Source: Pseudomonas psychrophila
GTDB taxonomy: Bacteria; Pseudomonadota; Gammaproteobacteria; Pseudomonadales; Pseudomonadaceae
Direction of reading: 5' to 3'
Assembly (NCBI RefSeq): GCF_001043005.1
Contig: NZ_JYKZ01000003.1
Location: forward strand, 124,001-188,000
Length of the DNA: 64,000 bases
Positions 51,353 through 60,113 of the stretch are shown one piece after another. The notes under the pieces were generated by a model. It saw only the letters and a program-made list of their open reading frames with translations, ran no database searches and was not told the origin of the DNA. Positions within the stretch are counted from its first letter, which is position 1, and each line of letters starts with the position of its first letter. A program made the translations under genes and the position numbers.

Positions 51353-52174
51353 TTATGCATTTTTAGTAAAGAGAGCATTGCCACAGCGTGAACAAAAAGA
51401 AGCCGAGGGTTCGTGGTTGTTCTTCTTGCAGGTGGGGCAGTCGTGCTTGAGCTGTTCGCCGCGCATGGCGTTGGCCAGTTCTGCGGTAAAGATGCCAGTG
51501 GGCACGGCAATGATCGAGTAGCCCGTGATCATGACCATGGCCGAGATGATTTGCCCCAGTACGGTTTTGGGCACGATGTCACCAAAGCCGACTGTGGTCA
51601 GGGTAACGATGGCCCAGTAAATGCTGACCGGGATGCTGGTAAAACCGTTTTCCGGGCCTTCGACCACGTACATCAGGCTGCCAAACACCGTCACCAGAGT
51701 CGAGACGCTGACCAGAAACACGATGATCTTTTGCTTGCTGCCACGCAGGGCCGAGAGCAGGTAGTTGGCCTGGCTCAGGTAGGGTCGCAGTTTGAGGATG
51801 CGGAAAATACGCAGCATGCGGATGATACGAATGATCAGCAGGTACTGCGCGTCGCTGTAATAGATCGCCAGAATCCCCGGCACGATGGCCAGCAAATCCA
51901 CCAGCCCGTAAAAACTGAACGCGTAACGCAGCGGTTTGGGTGAGCAGTACAGGCGCAGGCCATACTCGATGGCAAATACAAAGGTAAAGCCCCACTCGAT
52001 ATAGGCCAGCAGGTTGGCGTAGTCGCGGTGAATGCTGTTGATGCTGTCGAGCACCACCACCACCAGGCTGCACATGATGATCAGCAGCAGCGCGGTATCA
52101 AAACGTCGGCCCGCGGGGGTGTCGGCCTGGAAGACCATGACGTACAGGCGTTGACGCCAATCCTTGTTATCCAT
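51353..52174 (-). CDS. Voltage-gated-type potassium channel protein with C-terminal zinc ribbon
   Basis: A 273-residue ion transporter with six transmembrane helices. An arginine-rich S4 (IIRIIRMLRIFRILKLRPYL) and the K+ selectivity filter TLTTVGFGD are visible. The C-terminal tail is CPTCKKNNHEPSASFCSRCG, two CxxC pairs that look like a zinc ribbon. It sits in the inner membrane. The zinc-ribbon tail is a distinct feature compared with minimal KvAP-like channels. The next gene upstream is on the same strand, 39 bp away. Confidence 0.88.
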   Translation of the reverse strand: MDNKDWRQRLYVMVFQADTPAGRRFDTALLLIIMCSLVVVVLDSINSIHRDYANLLAYIEWGFTFVFAIEYGLRLYCSPKPLRYAFSFYGLVDLLAIVPGILAIYYSDAQYLLIIRIIRMLRIFRILKLRPYLSQANYLLSALRGSKQKIIVFLVSVSTLVTVFGSLMYVVEGPENGFTSIPVSIYWAIVTLTTVGFGDIVPKTVLGQIISAMVMITGYSIIAVPTGIFTAELANAMRGEQLKHDCPTCKKNNHEPSASFCSRCGNALFTKNA

Positions 52175-52213
52175 GCAGGTTGCTCGATGCCCAAATGTCA
52201 GAAGGTTCGAGTA

Positions 52214-53113
52214 TTAACGCTCAATGCGCAACCTGCATTGTTCTTCTGCATCGGGCGCCTGGGGGCTGAGTATCCGAATGCTGGCATGCACCAGCCAGCA
52301 ACTGAGAATAAACGGTGCGGTTAATGGCGCCAGCCCCAGGGCGATAAATCCGGGTGTGAGCAACAGGGTGACGATGATGCCGACCAGTGGAAGCCAGGGC
52401 CGCCGTCGTTGCTGGCTCAGGGCCAATGCGGCGAGTGCCGGGTTATAACCCGCCAGACCGCTCAATGCGCCAGCCGTATCCTGTTGATACAGGCCGAATG
52501 CCAGACCCGCCAAAGACCCCGTGATGGCCCAGAGTGCTGCCCGCGTGCTGCTCAGCCACACGCCGAGAACAATCAGCAGCCCGGCAATTGGATGCTGCAA
52601 CAGCATGACTTGGGCTACGCCTTTGAACAGGCCTTGTATCAGCGTCAGGCTGTTGACGGTCTGATCGTGGTTCAAGGCAGTGGCAGAGGCGTTGTTGACG
52701 TGCAGCAAAATCCAGCCAATAGCCACGAACGGCGCGGTATAGGCCATCAGGCTTTGCCCGTGGGCGGCGCGTTTTAACCATTGGTGGACGAGCATGGTGC
52801 TCAACCCGGCGCTCGCGATAATCAGCAAGGGCAGCAGGGCCGACCATTCCAGTTGGTGGCTCAATAGCAACCCCAGCAAGATGCCGTTGTAACTGTAGAT
52901 ACCTGCCTGGCGTTCGGCTTTGGGGTAGTCGCGGCGTTGCGCGGTAAGGAGCCCCGCAACACCGCCCAGCAAGGCGCCACCGAGCAGGGTGGGCGCACTG
53001 AGCAAAATCGCCAGCAGGCACATCACCCCGCACAGTGGATGGCGTTGAAGGAAGATTTGGCTGAAACCGGCGCACAGGGCAGTCGCCCAGTCGGGACAGG
53101 GATGTGAGCTCAT
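52214..53113 (-). CDS. Urea transporter (UT family)
   Basis: A 299-residue membrane protein with about ten hydrophobic helices and UT-family segments (FLQRHPLCGVMCLLAILLSA, GIYSYNGILLGLLLSHQ, and the second-half repeat LAGYNPALAALALSQQRR). UT proteins are channel-like facilitators of urea. No urease genes are visible. It occupies the position downstream of glxR, separated from it by a REP pair. Confidence 0.85.
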   Translation of the reverse strand: MSSHPCPDWATALCAGFSQIFLQRHPLCGVMCLLAILLSAPTLLGGALLGGVAGLLTAQRRDYPKAERQAGIYSYNGILLGLLLSHQLEWSALLPLLIIASAGLSTMLVHQWLKRAAHGQSLMAYTAPFVAIGWILLHVNNASATALNHDQTVNSLTLIQGLFKGVAQVMLLQHPIAGLLIVLGVWLSSTRAALWAITGSLAGLAFGLYQQDTAGALSGLAGYNPALAALALSQQRRRPWLPLVGIIVTLLLTPGFIALGLAPLTAPFILSCWLVHASIRILSPQAPDAEEQCRLRIER

Positions 53114-53168
53114 GGTGATGGCTACGCAGTGTGGCGGTTGGAACCCGTAAACCCTGTAGAAACTATGT

Positions 53169-53219
53169 GTGGGAGCGAGCCTGCTCGCGAACGTCCTTCG
53201 CGAGCAGGCTCACTCCCAC
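53169..53219. repeat. Short REP inverted pair
   Basis: Arms GTGGGAGCGAGCCTGCTCG... and the complement (with one change, CTCACTCCCAC) are separated by only a few bases and would make a tight hairpin between glxR and the urea transporter gene. Confidence 0.9.
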
Positions 53220-53250
53220 GACTGAAGTTTCTCTGCAGAAGTCGTGCAGA

Positions 53251-54141
53251 TTACTTGTCGCGAATCGAGAAGTTGGCCATGTGTTCCAGACCTTTGATCA
53301 GCGCCGAGTGGTCCCAGTTGCTGCCACCGATGGCGGCGCAGGTGCTGAACACTTGCTGGGCGTTGGCGGTGTTGGGCAGGTTGATCCCCAGTTCGCGGGC
53401 GCCCGCCAGGGCCAGGTTGAGGTCCTTCTGGTGCAGGCTGATGCGGAAACCCGGATCAAAGGTGCCCTTGATCATGCGCTCGCCGTGGACTTCAAGGATT
53501 TTTGACGAAGCAAACCCCCCCATCAGTGCTTCGCGAACCTTGGCCGGGTCAGCCCCGTTTTTTGCGGCAAACACCAGCGCTTCTGCCACTGCCTGAATGT
53601 TCAGGGCAACGATGATCTGGTTCGCTACCTTGGCGGTTTGACCGTCACCATTGCCGCCGACCAGGGTGATGTTTTTACCCATGCTCTGGAGCAGGGGCAG
53701 GGCGCGGGCGAAGGTTTTTTCGTCACCGCCGACCATGATGCTCAGGCTGCCGGCCTTGGCGCCGACTTCACCGCCAGACACTGGCGCGTCCAGGTACTGC
53801 GCGCCCTTGGCGTTGATTTTTTCAGCGAAGGCTTTGGTTGCTGTCGGCGAGATCGAGCTCATGTCGATCACGACCTTGTTCGGGCTCAGACCTGCCGCGA
53901 TACCGTCTTCACGGAACAGTACGTCTTCGACCTGAGGGGTGTCCGGCACCATCACGATGATGAACTCGGCTTCCTGGGCGACTTCACGAGGGCTGGCCAG
54001 GGCGATTGCGCCGGCGGCGACCAGATCGGCCGGTGCGGCGCCGTGATGGGTCGATAGAAACAGGCTGTGCCCGGCCTTTTGCAAGTTGCTGGCCATAGGC
54101 GAACCCATGATGCCTGTGCCGATAAATCCGATTTTAGCCAT
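53251..54141 (-). CDS. glxR: Tartronate semialdehyde reductase (2-hydroxy-3-oxopropionate reductase)
   Basis: A 296-residue beta-hydroxyacid dehydrogenase with an N-terminal NAD(P) site (IGFIGTGIMGSPMASNLQKAG), substrate segment DAPVSGGEVGAKAG and catalytic Lys in NGDGQTAKVANQI. It reduces tartronate semialdehyde to glycerate in the glyoxylate-to-glycerate pathway. It lies downstream of hyi and gcl on the same strand. The ttuD and pykF genes that often follow it in Pseudomonas are not next to it here. Confidence 0.93.
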   Translation of the reverse strand: MAKIGFIGTGIMGSPMASNLQKAGHSLFLSTHHGAAPADLVAAGAIALASPREVAQEAEFIIVMVPDTPQVEDVLFREDGIAAGLSPNKVVIDMSSISPTATKAFAEKINAKGAQYLDAPVSGGEVGAKAGSLSIMVGGDEKTFARALPLLQSMGKNITLVGGNGDGQTAKVANQIIVALNIQAVAEALVFAAKNGADPAKVREALMGGFASSKILEVHGERMIKGTFDPGFRISLHQKDLNLALAGARELGINLPNTANAQQVFSTCAAIGGSNWDHSALIKGLEHMANFSIRDK

Positions 54142-54190
54142 GACAAATCCTCTTGTTTTTCTTAAGGCGATTCAGAGTAGGTGGGCTGAT

Positions 54191-54275
54191 GTGGGAGCGG
54201 GCTTGCTCGCGAGGGGAGCGCTGTGGAGTGACAGGTACACCGCGTCGTTGCCATCGCGAGCAAGCCCGCTCCCAC
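54191..54275. repeat. REP inverted pair between hyi and glxR
   Basis: Arms GTGGGAGCGGGCTTGCTCG... and complement at 54191-54212 and 54254-54275. It starts four bases beyond the hyi stop and splits the gcl-hyi-glxR operon, so it may cause partial termination or stabilise the upstream mRNA. Confidence 0.9.
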
Positions 54276-54279
54276 AGAG

Positions 54280-55062
54280 TTACACCGCGTTATGGGTCTT
54301 GAGCCACGCCAGACCGGCTTCGGTGCTGGTCAGTGGCTTGTATTCGCAACCCACCCAGCCCTGATAGCCAATGCGGTCCAGGTGATCGAACAGGAAGCGG
54401 TAGTTGATTTCGCCGGTACCCGGTTCGTGGCGGCCGGGGTTGTCGGCCAGCTGGATATGGTTGATCTGCGGCAGATGGGTTTGCATGGTGCGGGCCAGAT
54501 CGCCCTCCATGATTTGCATGTGGTAGATGTCGTATTGCAGGAACAGGTTGGCGCTACCGACCTTGTCCTGAATGGCCAGGGCCTGCTTCGTGTTGTTCAG
54601 GTAAAAGCCGGGAATGTCGAGGGTGTTGATCGACTCCATCACCAGCTTGATGCCCACCGCTTGCAGCTTGTCGGCGGCGTACTTGAGGTTGCTGACGAAG
54701 GTTTTTTCGATCAGGGCCTCGTCTGCGCCTTGTGGGCGAATCCCCGCCAGACAGTTGATCTGGTCGTTGCCCAGTACTTGGGCGTAAGCAATGGCGAGGT
54801 CGACCCCGGCACGGAACTCCTCAACCCGATCCGGGTGGCAGGCAATCCCGCGTTCGCCCTTGGCCCAATCACCGGCCGGCAGGTTGAACAGCACTTGGGT
54901 CAGCTTGTTGGCATCGAGCTGCGCCTTGATCTCGGCAGAGCTGTAGTCGTAAGGGAACAGGTATTCAACGCCATGGAAACCAGCGTTGGCAGCCGCTTGA
55001 AAACGGACAAGGAAATCCTGTTCGGTGAACAGCATGGACAGGTTGGCGGCAAAACGCGGCAT
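54280..55062 (-). CDS. hyi: Hydroxypyruvate isomerase
   Basis: A 260-residue TIM-barrel isomerase: FAANLSMLFTEQDFLVRFQAA, YDIYHMQIMEGDLARTMQTH, and GEINYRFLFDHLDRIGYQGWVGCEY with catalytic Glu and metal-binding His/Glu residues. It interconverts hydroxypyruvate and tartronate semialdehyde. The start at 55062 follows CAGGAGTTCACC on the minus strand; an earlier in-frame ATG at 55113 has no such site. It lies 51 bp after gcl. Confidence 0.92.
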   Translation of the reverse strand: MPRFAANLSMLFTEQDFLVRFQAAANAGFHGVEYLFPYDYSSAEIKAQLDANKLTQVLFNLPAGDWAKGERGIACHPDRVEEFRAGVDLAIAYAQVLGNDQINCLAGIRPQGADEALIEKTFVSNLKYAADKLQAVGIKLVMESINTLDIPGFYLNNTKQALAIQDKVGSANLFLQYDIYHMQIMEGDLARTMQTHLPQINHIQLADNPGRHEPGTGEINYRFLFDHLDRIGYQGWVGCEYKPLTSTEAGLAWLKTHNAV

Positions 55063-55113
55063 GGTGAACTCCTGCAAATAGGTGGCCCCTCTCCCTGAGA
55101 GAGGGGCAGTCAA

Positions 55114-56889
55114 TTAATCCAGCATCGAAATGGCGGTCGGTGCATCGTTACCCACCAGCGCCAAGTCTTCAAATTCATTCACGGCGTTAATTTCGGTGCC
55201 CATCGAAATGTTGGTCACGCGCTCCAGGATGATTTCCACCATCACGGGCACACGGAACTCCTTGATCAGCTCCTGGGCCTTGCGCAGTGCAGGCTGGATT
55301 TCACTGGGTTCGAACACGCGCAAGGCCTTGCAGCCCAGGCCTTGAACGACGGCCACGTGGTCTACGCCATAACCGTTGAGCTCGGGTGCGTTGAGGTTGT
55401 CGAAAGCCAACTGCACGCAGTAGTCCATTTCGAAACCGCGTTGCGCCTGACGAATCAGCCCAAGGTAGGAGTTGTTTACCACTACGTGGATATACGGCAG
55501 GTTGAACTGTGCGCCCACCGCCAGTTCTTCGATCATGAACTGGAAGTCATAGTCACCGGACAGCGCTACGACGTTGCGGGTCGGGTCGGCCTTGACCACG
55601 CCCAGCGCTGCAGGAATGGTCCAGCCCAGTGGGCCGGCCTGGCCGCAGTTGATCCAGTGACGCGGCTTGTAAACGTGCAGGAACTGCGCGCCGGCGATCT
55701 GCGACAAGCCGATGGTGCTGACGTAGCACGTGTCTTTGCCGAACACCTGGTTCATCTCTTCGTACACGCGCTGGGGCTTGACCGGCACGTTGTCGAAGTG
55801 AGTCTTACGCTGCATCGTGGCTTTGCGTTGCTGACAGTCTTGCAGCCAGGCGCTGCGGTTTTTCAGCTTGCCGGCGGCTTTCCATTCGCGGGCCACTTCG
55901 AGGAATACCTTGAGCGCGGAACCTGCGTCGGAAACGATGCCCAGATCCGGGTTGAAGACGCGGCCGATCTGGGTGGGCTCGATATCAACGTGTATGAACT
56001 TGCGACCTTCGGTGTAAACGTCGACCGAGCCGGTGTGGCGGTTGGCCCAGCGGTTGCCGATGCCCAGTACCACGTCGGACTTGAGCAGGGTGGCGTTGCC
56101 GTAACGGTGGGACGTTTGCAGGCCGACCATGCCCACCATCAGCGGGTGATCGTCAGCAATCGTGCCCCAGCCCATCAGCGTCGGTATGACCGGGATGCCG
56201 GTCAACTCGGCGAACTCCACCAGCAGATCACTGGCGTCAGCGTTGATCACGCCTCCGCCGCTGACCAGCAGCGGACGTTCGGCCTGATCGAGCAAGGCCA
56301 GGGCTTTTTCGGCCTGGAGCCGGGTTGCCGATGGTTTGGCCAGTGGCAGCGGTTCGTAGGCATCGATGTCGAATTCAATCTCGGCCATTTGCACGTCGAA
56401 CGGCAAGTCGATCAGCACGGGACCTGGGCGGCCGGAGCGCATTTCGTAAAAGGCTTTCTGGAAGGCGTAGGGCACCTGGCCCGGCTCCATCACGGTGGTC
56501 GACCACTTGGTGACGGGTTTGACGATGGTGGTGATGTCGACGGCCTGGAAGTCTTCTTTATGCATCCGTGCCCGTGGTGCTTGGCCGGTGATGCACAGAA
56601 TAGGGATCGAGTCGGCTGAGGCACTGTAGAGGCCCGTCACCATGTCGGTGCCTGCCGGGCCGGAAGTGCCGATGCACACGCCAATATTGCCGGCCTTGGT
56701 GCGGGTGTAACCCTCGGCCATGTGCGAGGCGCCTTCTACGTGGCGAGCAAGGACGTGATCGATGCCACCGACCTTTTGCAGGGCCGAGTACAACGGGTTG
56801 ATGGCGGCACCCGGGATACCGAATGCGGTATCGACACCTTCGCGACGCATCACCAGAACGGCGGCTTCGATTGCTCTCATTTTGCTCAT
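55114..56889 (-). CDS. gcl: Glyoxylate carboligase
   Basis: A 591-residue ThDP- and FAD-dependent enzyme that condenses two glyoxylates to tartronate semialdehyde and CO2. The normal catalytic Glu of ThDP enzymes is replaced by Val51 in [14 protein letters not shown], a hallmark of Gcl. The ThDP/Mg motif [20 protein letters not shown] is present. It is the first gene of gcl-hyi-glxR and divergent from a GlcG/HbpS gene across a 265-bp gap with two TTGTATACAA palindromes. Confidence 0.96.
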   Translation of the reverse strand: MSKMRAIEAAVLVMRREGVDTAFGIPGAAINPLYSALQKVGGIDHVLARHVEGASHMAEGYTRTKAGNIGVCIGTSGPAGTDMVTGLYSASADSIPILCITGQAPRARMHKEDFQAVDITTIVKPVTKWSTTVMEPGQVPYAFQKAFYEMRSGRPGPVLIDLPFDVQMAEIEFDIDAYEPLPLAKPSATRLQAEKALALLDQAERPLLVSGGGVINADASDLLVEFAELTGIPVIPTLMGWGTIADDHPLMVGMVGLQTSHRYGNATLLKSDVVLGIGNRWANRHTGSVDVYTEGRKFIHVDIEPTQIGRVFNPDLGIVSDAGSALKVFLEVAREWKAAGKLKNRSAWLQDCQQRKATMQRKTHFDNVPVKPQRVYEEMNQVFGKDTCYVSTIGLSQIAGAQFLHVYKPRHWINCGQAGPLGWTIPAALGVVKADPTRNVVALSGDYDFQFMIEELAVGAQFNLPYIHVVVNNSYLGLIRQAQRGFEMDYCVQLAFDNLNAPELNGYGVDHVAVVQGLGCKALRVFEPSEIQPALRKAQELIKEFRVPVMVEIILERVTNISMGTEINAVNEFEDLALVGNDAPTAISMLD

Positions 56890-56914
56890 TTTTTGTGCCT
56901 CTTACGTTTTGTAA

Positions 56915-56924
56915 TTGTATACAA
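56915..56924. promoter_or_regulatory. Operator-like palindrome TTGTATACAA (gcl side)
   Basis: A perfect 10-bp palindrome, 26 bp upstream of the gcl start. It matches the style of GntR/FadR-family operators. An identical copy lies at 57055-57064. Confidence 0.6.
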
Positions 56925-57054
56925 GTGGCTGTTGAGCGAGTGTATTCATCCTCCGGCGTGCAGGTCAATGGCTTTTGTTGATTCAGTGATTGATGGCTCT
57001 GGAGCCCTGCATTCTGGTCTTTGGTTTGATTTTTGATTTAATGCCCAATAAAAA

Positions 57055-57064
57055 TTGTATACAA
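57055..57064. promoter_or_regulatory. Operator-like palindrome TTGTATACAA (GlcG side)
   Basis: Second identical copy of the palindrome, 140 bp (about 13 helical turns) from the first and 91 bp before the GlcG/HbpS gene. The pair could bind one regulator that controls both divergent units, perhaps by looping. Confidence 0.6.
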
Positions 57065-57154
57065 AACAGATTTGTATTGTGTTCTATTGGCTGTATTGAA
57101 TGCGCCTGAAAAAACGCGCGAAAGGCTTTCCATAACAAGATAAGGACGGCAACC

Positions 57155-57595
57155 ATGAGTGCTTTAACCTTGAAAGTCGCTTTAGAACTTACTGCTCAGG
57201 CCTTGAGCACAGGGCGCCAGATCAGCGCGGCACCGTTAACGGTGGCGGTGCTCGACTGTGGCGGGCATCTGTTGGCGCTGCAGCGCGAGGATGGTGCGAG
57301 CTTGCTGCGCCCCAGCATCGCGATTGGCAAAGCCTGGGGCGCGATTGCCCTGGGCAAGGGCTCGCGTTTGCTGGCGCTGGACGCACAGCAGCGCCCGGCG
57401 TTTTATGCCGCCCTTAACGGGATGGGGCAGAGCGACGTGGTGCCAGCGCCGGGTGGGGTGTTGATCCGTGATGAGTCGGGGCAGGTGATCGGTGCGATCG
57501 GCATCAGCGGCGACACCTCGGATATCGACGAGCAGTGCGCGATCAACGCGGTCGAGGCACTGGGCTTGAGGGCGGATGCGGGGGTGGTGGTCTAA
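57155..57595 (+). CDS. GlcG/HbpS family protein
   Basis: A 146-residue protein of the GlcG/HbpS (DUF336) fold: VAVLDCGGHLLALQREDGA, RPSIAIGKAWGAIALGKGS and GAIGISGDTSDIDEQCAINAV. The family is found near glycolate and glyoxylate genes; some members bind heme or form degradative assemblies, but the function here is unknown. It is divergent from gcl and probably co-regulated with it. It starts at ATG 57155 behind AAGGACGG. Confidence 0.87.
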   Translation: MSALTLKVALELTAQALSTGRQISAAPLTVAVLDCGGHLLALQREDGASLLRPSIAIGKAWGAIALGKGSRLLALDAQQRPAFYAALNGMGQSDVVPAPGGVLIRDESGQVIGAIGISGDTSDIDEQCAINAVEALGLRADAGVVV

Positions 57596-57600
57596 ACGCT

Positions 57601-57660
57601 TTCGCGAGCAGGCTCGCTCCCACATTTGAAAGGCCATGGTGGGAACGAGCCTGCTCGCGT
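57601..57660. repeat. REP inverted pair upstream of the RAYT gene
   Basis: Arms TTCGCGAGCAGGCTCGCTC... and GTGGGAACGAGCCTGCTCG face each other, in the opposite arm order to most other pairs in the window. One arm carries a G-to-A change. It lies about 100 bp before the RAYT start. Confidence 0.9.
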
Positions 57661-57757
57661 AGACATTCCTCTAGATACATCATGCTAAAAAACTACCCAT
57701 CTGAGTCGTACTTACATGGCTAGCCTTTTCATGAACTCACTCTGAAAGGGCAAAGGA

Positions 57758-58216
57758 ATGCCATCTCTGGCTGCTTCACACCGTCTGCGCACAGGCCGCT
57801 TCTCTGAAAAAAATAGAATGTACCTGCTGAGCACCAATACGCTCTGTAGAGAACCCATCTTCAATGATTTTGCTTTGGGCCGATTGGTTGTCGCACAATT
57901 TCGCGTTGCACAAGACCAGGGTTTTGCTGACTCACTGGCTTGGGTCGTCATGCCCGATCACTTTCATTGGTTGATCGAGTTGCGCCGGGGGACGCTCAGC
58001 GGATTGATGCAAAGAACCAAGTCCTTGAGCACCAAAGCGGTGAGCCTGTCCATCGATCGCAAAATCAGTCTTTGGCAGAATGGCTTTCATGATCGGGCAT
58101 TAAGGCGTGAGGAGGATCTAGTGAAGTTAGCTCGTTATGTTGTTGCCAACCCATTGCGGGCAGGGCTTGTTGAGAAGCTGGGTGACTATCCGTTGTGGGA
58201 TGCTATCTGGATTTGA
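57758..58216 (+). CDS. REP-associated tyrosine transposase (RAYT)
   Basis: A 152-residue Y1/HUH transposase-like protein. The metal-binding HUH motif is VMPDHFHWLIEL (His68, His70), and the likely nucleophile is Tyr127 in KLARYVVANPLRAGLV. RAYT proteins are thought to process and spread REP sequences as single strands. It starts at ATG 57758 behind AAAGGGCAAAGG. REPs lie on both sides, the nearest 14 bp after its stop, matching the usual REP-RAYT layout. The reading frame is intact, so it may be active. Confidence 0.92.
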   Translation: MPSLAASHRLRTGRFSEKNRMYLLSTNTLCREPIFNDFALGRLVVAQFRVAQDQGFADSLAWVVMPDHFHWLIELRRGTLSGLMQRTKSLSTKAVSLSIDRKISLWQNGFHDRALRREEDLVKLARYVVANPLRAGLVEKLGDYPLWDAIWI

Positions 58217-58229
58217 CCGCGTTGCAGCT

Positions 58230-58412
58230 TTCGCGAGCAGGCTCGCTCCCACAATGGCTGATCAAGGGTGGGAGCGAGCCTGCTCGCGAAGGCCCCGGCT
58301 CGGTCTACCGGTCTGGAGTACAGACCTTGAGCACCAGCCGGATAATGGTCTGGGTCGCGGCCCGGATGCTCCCGCATGGCTGATCAAGGGTGGGAGCGAG
58401 CCTGCTCGCGAA
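58230..58412. repeat. Cluster of three REPs downstream of RAYT
   Basis: REP arms lie at 58230-58252 (complement orientation), 58268-58290 and 58390-58412 (both GTGGGAGCGAGCCTGCTCG...). The second and third are parts of a tandem duplication that also contains the end of the adjacent TetR gene. Confidence 0.9.
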
Positions 58413-58485
58413 GGCCCCAGCTCGGTCTACCGGTCTGGAGTACAACCCTTGAGCACCAGCCGGATGATGGTCTGGGTCGCGGCTT
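58254..58485. repeat. Tandem duplication of TetR gene 3' end plus REP
   Basis: Copies at 58254-58363 and 58376-58485 (offset 122 bp, about four mismatches in 108) each contain ATGGCTGATCAAGGG, one REP and, on the minus strand, the last codons and stop of the TetR gene (...RLVLKxCTPDR). Copy 1 ends in GGCCCGGATGCTC, resembling 58565-58576 inside the TetR gene. It therefore looks like a longer copy that collapsed at the repeated GGTCTGGGTCGC. Confidence 0.85.
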
Positions 58486-59035
58486 CGTAGTCGCTGTCTT
58501 CGAGTTTGGCCTTGCCGGTGATGGCGGTGATCTGCCAGTCAAAGTCGGCGTAGGTCTGGGTCGCCGCCCAGATGCTGAACATCAGGTGATGGGGGTCGAT
58601 CGGGGCAATCTGGCCACGGTCGATCCAGATCTGGATGCAGTCGATGTTGTGCTTGGCCTGGACGTTGAGCTGTTCGACCTGTTTTTCGCTCAGGTGCGGG
58701 GCGCCGTGCATGATCTCGCTGGCAAACACCTTGGAGGCAAACGGCAAGTCGCGGGAAATGAGGATTTTTGAGCGGATGTAGTTGCTCAGCACTTCGTTCG
58801 GTTCGCCATCGGCATTGAACGGTGTCGAAGCCCGCAGAATCGGGTCGATAATGCTCTCAAGTACCTCGCGATAGAGGTTTTCCTTGGATTTGAAGTAGTA
58901 GTAGACGTTGGGCTTGGGCACGCCTGCCTTGGCCGCGATATCGCTGGTTTTGCTGGCGGCGAAACCCTTGTCAGCGAACTCTTCGCTGGCGGCACGCAAA
59001 ATCAGTTCTTTATTACGCTCGCGGATACTGCTCAT
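58427..59035 (-). CDS. TetR-family regulator (RutR-like)
   Basis: A 202-residue regulator. The N-terminal helix-turn-helix is [31 protein letters not shown]. The C-terminal domain ([39 protein letters not shown]) is of the RutR/YcdC type. The start at 59035 ([10 protein letters not shown]) is preferred to an in-frame ATG 13 codons earlier. In P. aeruginosa a similar TetR gene follows the gcl region, so synteny is kept. The target is unknown. Its 3' end is duplicated next to a REP. Confidence 0.88.
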   Translation of the reverse strand: MSSIRERNKELILRAASEEFADKGFAASKTSDIAAKAGVPKPNVYYYFKSKENLYREVLESIIDPILRASTPFNADGEPNEVLSNYIRSKILISRDLPFASKVFASEIMHGAPHLSEKQVEQLNVQAKHNIDCIQIWIDRGQIAPIDPHHLMFSIWAATQTYADFDWQITAITGKAKLEDSDYEAATQTIIRLVLKGCTPDR

Positions 59036-59167
59036 AAACCCGATATGTCCTTGCCTGCTGGGGCGGTCGGGCATGGTAGCACCGGGCTTGCAAGTGGCTC
59101 AAGATTGCAGCTTTCGGGCTGGCACGCGCTATGCTTGTGGCCATTCAATCTTAAAGGACGTTTTTCT

Positions 59168-60109
59168 ATGGCTGGCAGTAGCTTGCTGATGTTGCTCGAC
59201 GATATCGCCGCTGTACTCGATGACGTCGCACTGATGACCAAAGTGGCCGCCAAAAAAACCGCCGGGGTGCTGGGCGACGACCTTGCGCTTAATGCCCAGC
59301 AGGTCTCTGGCGTGCGGGCTGACCGGGAGTTACCGGTGGTGTGGGCCGTGGCCAAGGGCTCGTTTCGCAACAAGCTGATCCTGGTTCCCGCAGCACTGGC
59401 CATCAGCGCATTTGCGCCGTGGGCGGTCACGCCGCTGTTGATGGTGGGCGGTGCTTATCTGTGTTTCGAGGGCTTCGAGAAGCTCGCTCACACCTTTATG
59501 CACAGCAAGGCCGACGCCCAGGGCGAACGTCAGGCGCTGCATGACACATTGGCCGGTACTGACGTCGATCTGGCGGCGTTTGAAAAGGACAAGGTCAAGG
59601 GTGCCGTGCGCACGGACTTCATCTTGTCAGCCGAAATCATCGCCATCACCCTGGGGATCGTGTCCGAGTCACCGCTGATGCAGCAAGTGGTGGTGTTGTC
59701 GGGGATCGCCATTGTGATGACCATCGGGGTGTATGGCCTGGTAGGGGGTATCGTCAAACTCGACGACGCTGGCCTGTACTTGAGCAAGAAGACCGGCGAA
59801 GGCGTGTGGCCCCGTTTTCAGCGCAGTTTCGGTCGCGGGGTGCTGAACACGGCCCCTTACATGATGAAAAGCCTGTCGGTGATTGGCACGGCGGCGATGT
59901 TCATGGTCGGCGGCGGCATCCTGACCCACGGCGTACCGGCGCTGCATCATTGGGTTGAAGGCGTGGCGCAAAGCAGCGCGCAATGGCTGGGCGTGGTCTC
60001 GGCAATCGTGCCGACTTTGCTCAACGCCGTGGCCGGCATTATTGCCGGCGCGGTGGTGTTGGCGGTGGTGTCTGGTGTGAGCAAGGTCTGGCGCGCGGTC
60101 AAAAGCTAA
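59168..60109 (+). CDS. DUF808 family membrane protein
   Basis: A 313-residue inner-membrane protein of the DUF808 (YedI) family: [21 protein letters not shown] at the N-terminus, [33 protein letters not shown], then several transmembrane helices. The function is not known. ATG 59168 begins at the family N-terminus; the open frame upstream is unlikely to be translated. It is divergent from the TetR gene and convergent with the MFS gene. Confidence 0.9.
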   Translation: MAGSSLLMLLDDIAAVLDDVALMTKVAAKKTAGVLGDDLALNAQQVSGVRADRELPVVWAVAKGSFRNKLILVPAALAISAFAPWAVTPLLMVGGAYLCFEGFEKLAHTFMHSKADAQGERQALHDTLAGTDVDLAAFEKDKVKGAVRTDFILSAEIIAITLGIVSESPLMQQVVVLSGIAIVMTIGVYGLVGGIVKLDDAGLYLSKKTGEGVWPRFQRSFGRGVLNTAPYMMKSLSVIGTAAMFMVGGGILTHGVPALHHWVEGVAQSSAQWLGVVSAIVPTLLNAVAGIIAGAVVLAVVSGVSKVWRAVKS

Positions 60110-60113
60110 GCTG

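Noticed and set aside
55342..56619. 425-residue antisense frame in gcl
   Set aside because: Lies wholly within gcl, whose ThDP-enzyme motifs are unambiguous; composition is that of a complementary frame.
57601..58412. CRISPR array
   Set aside because: The repeated units are palindromic REP sequences with irregular spacing and orientation, and no cas genes are nearby.
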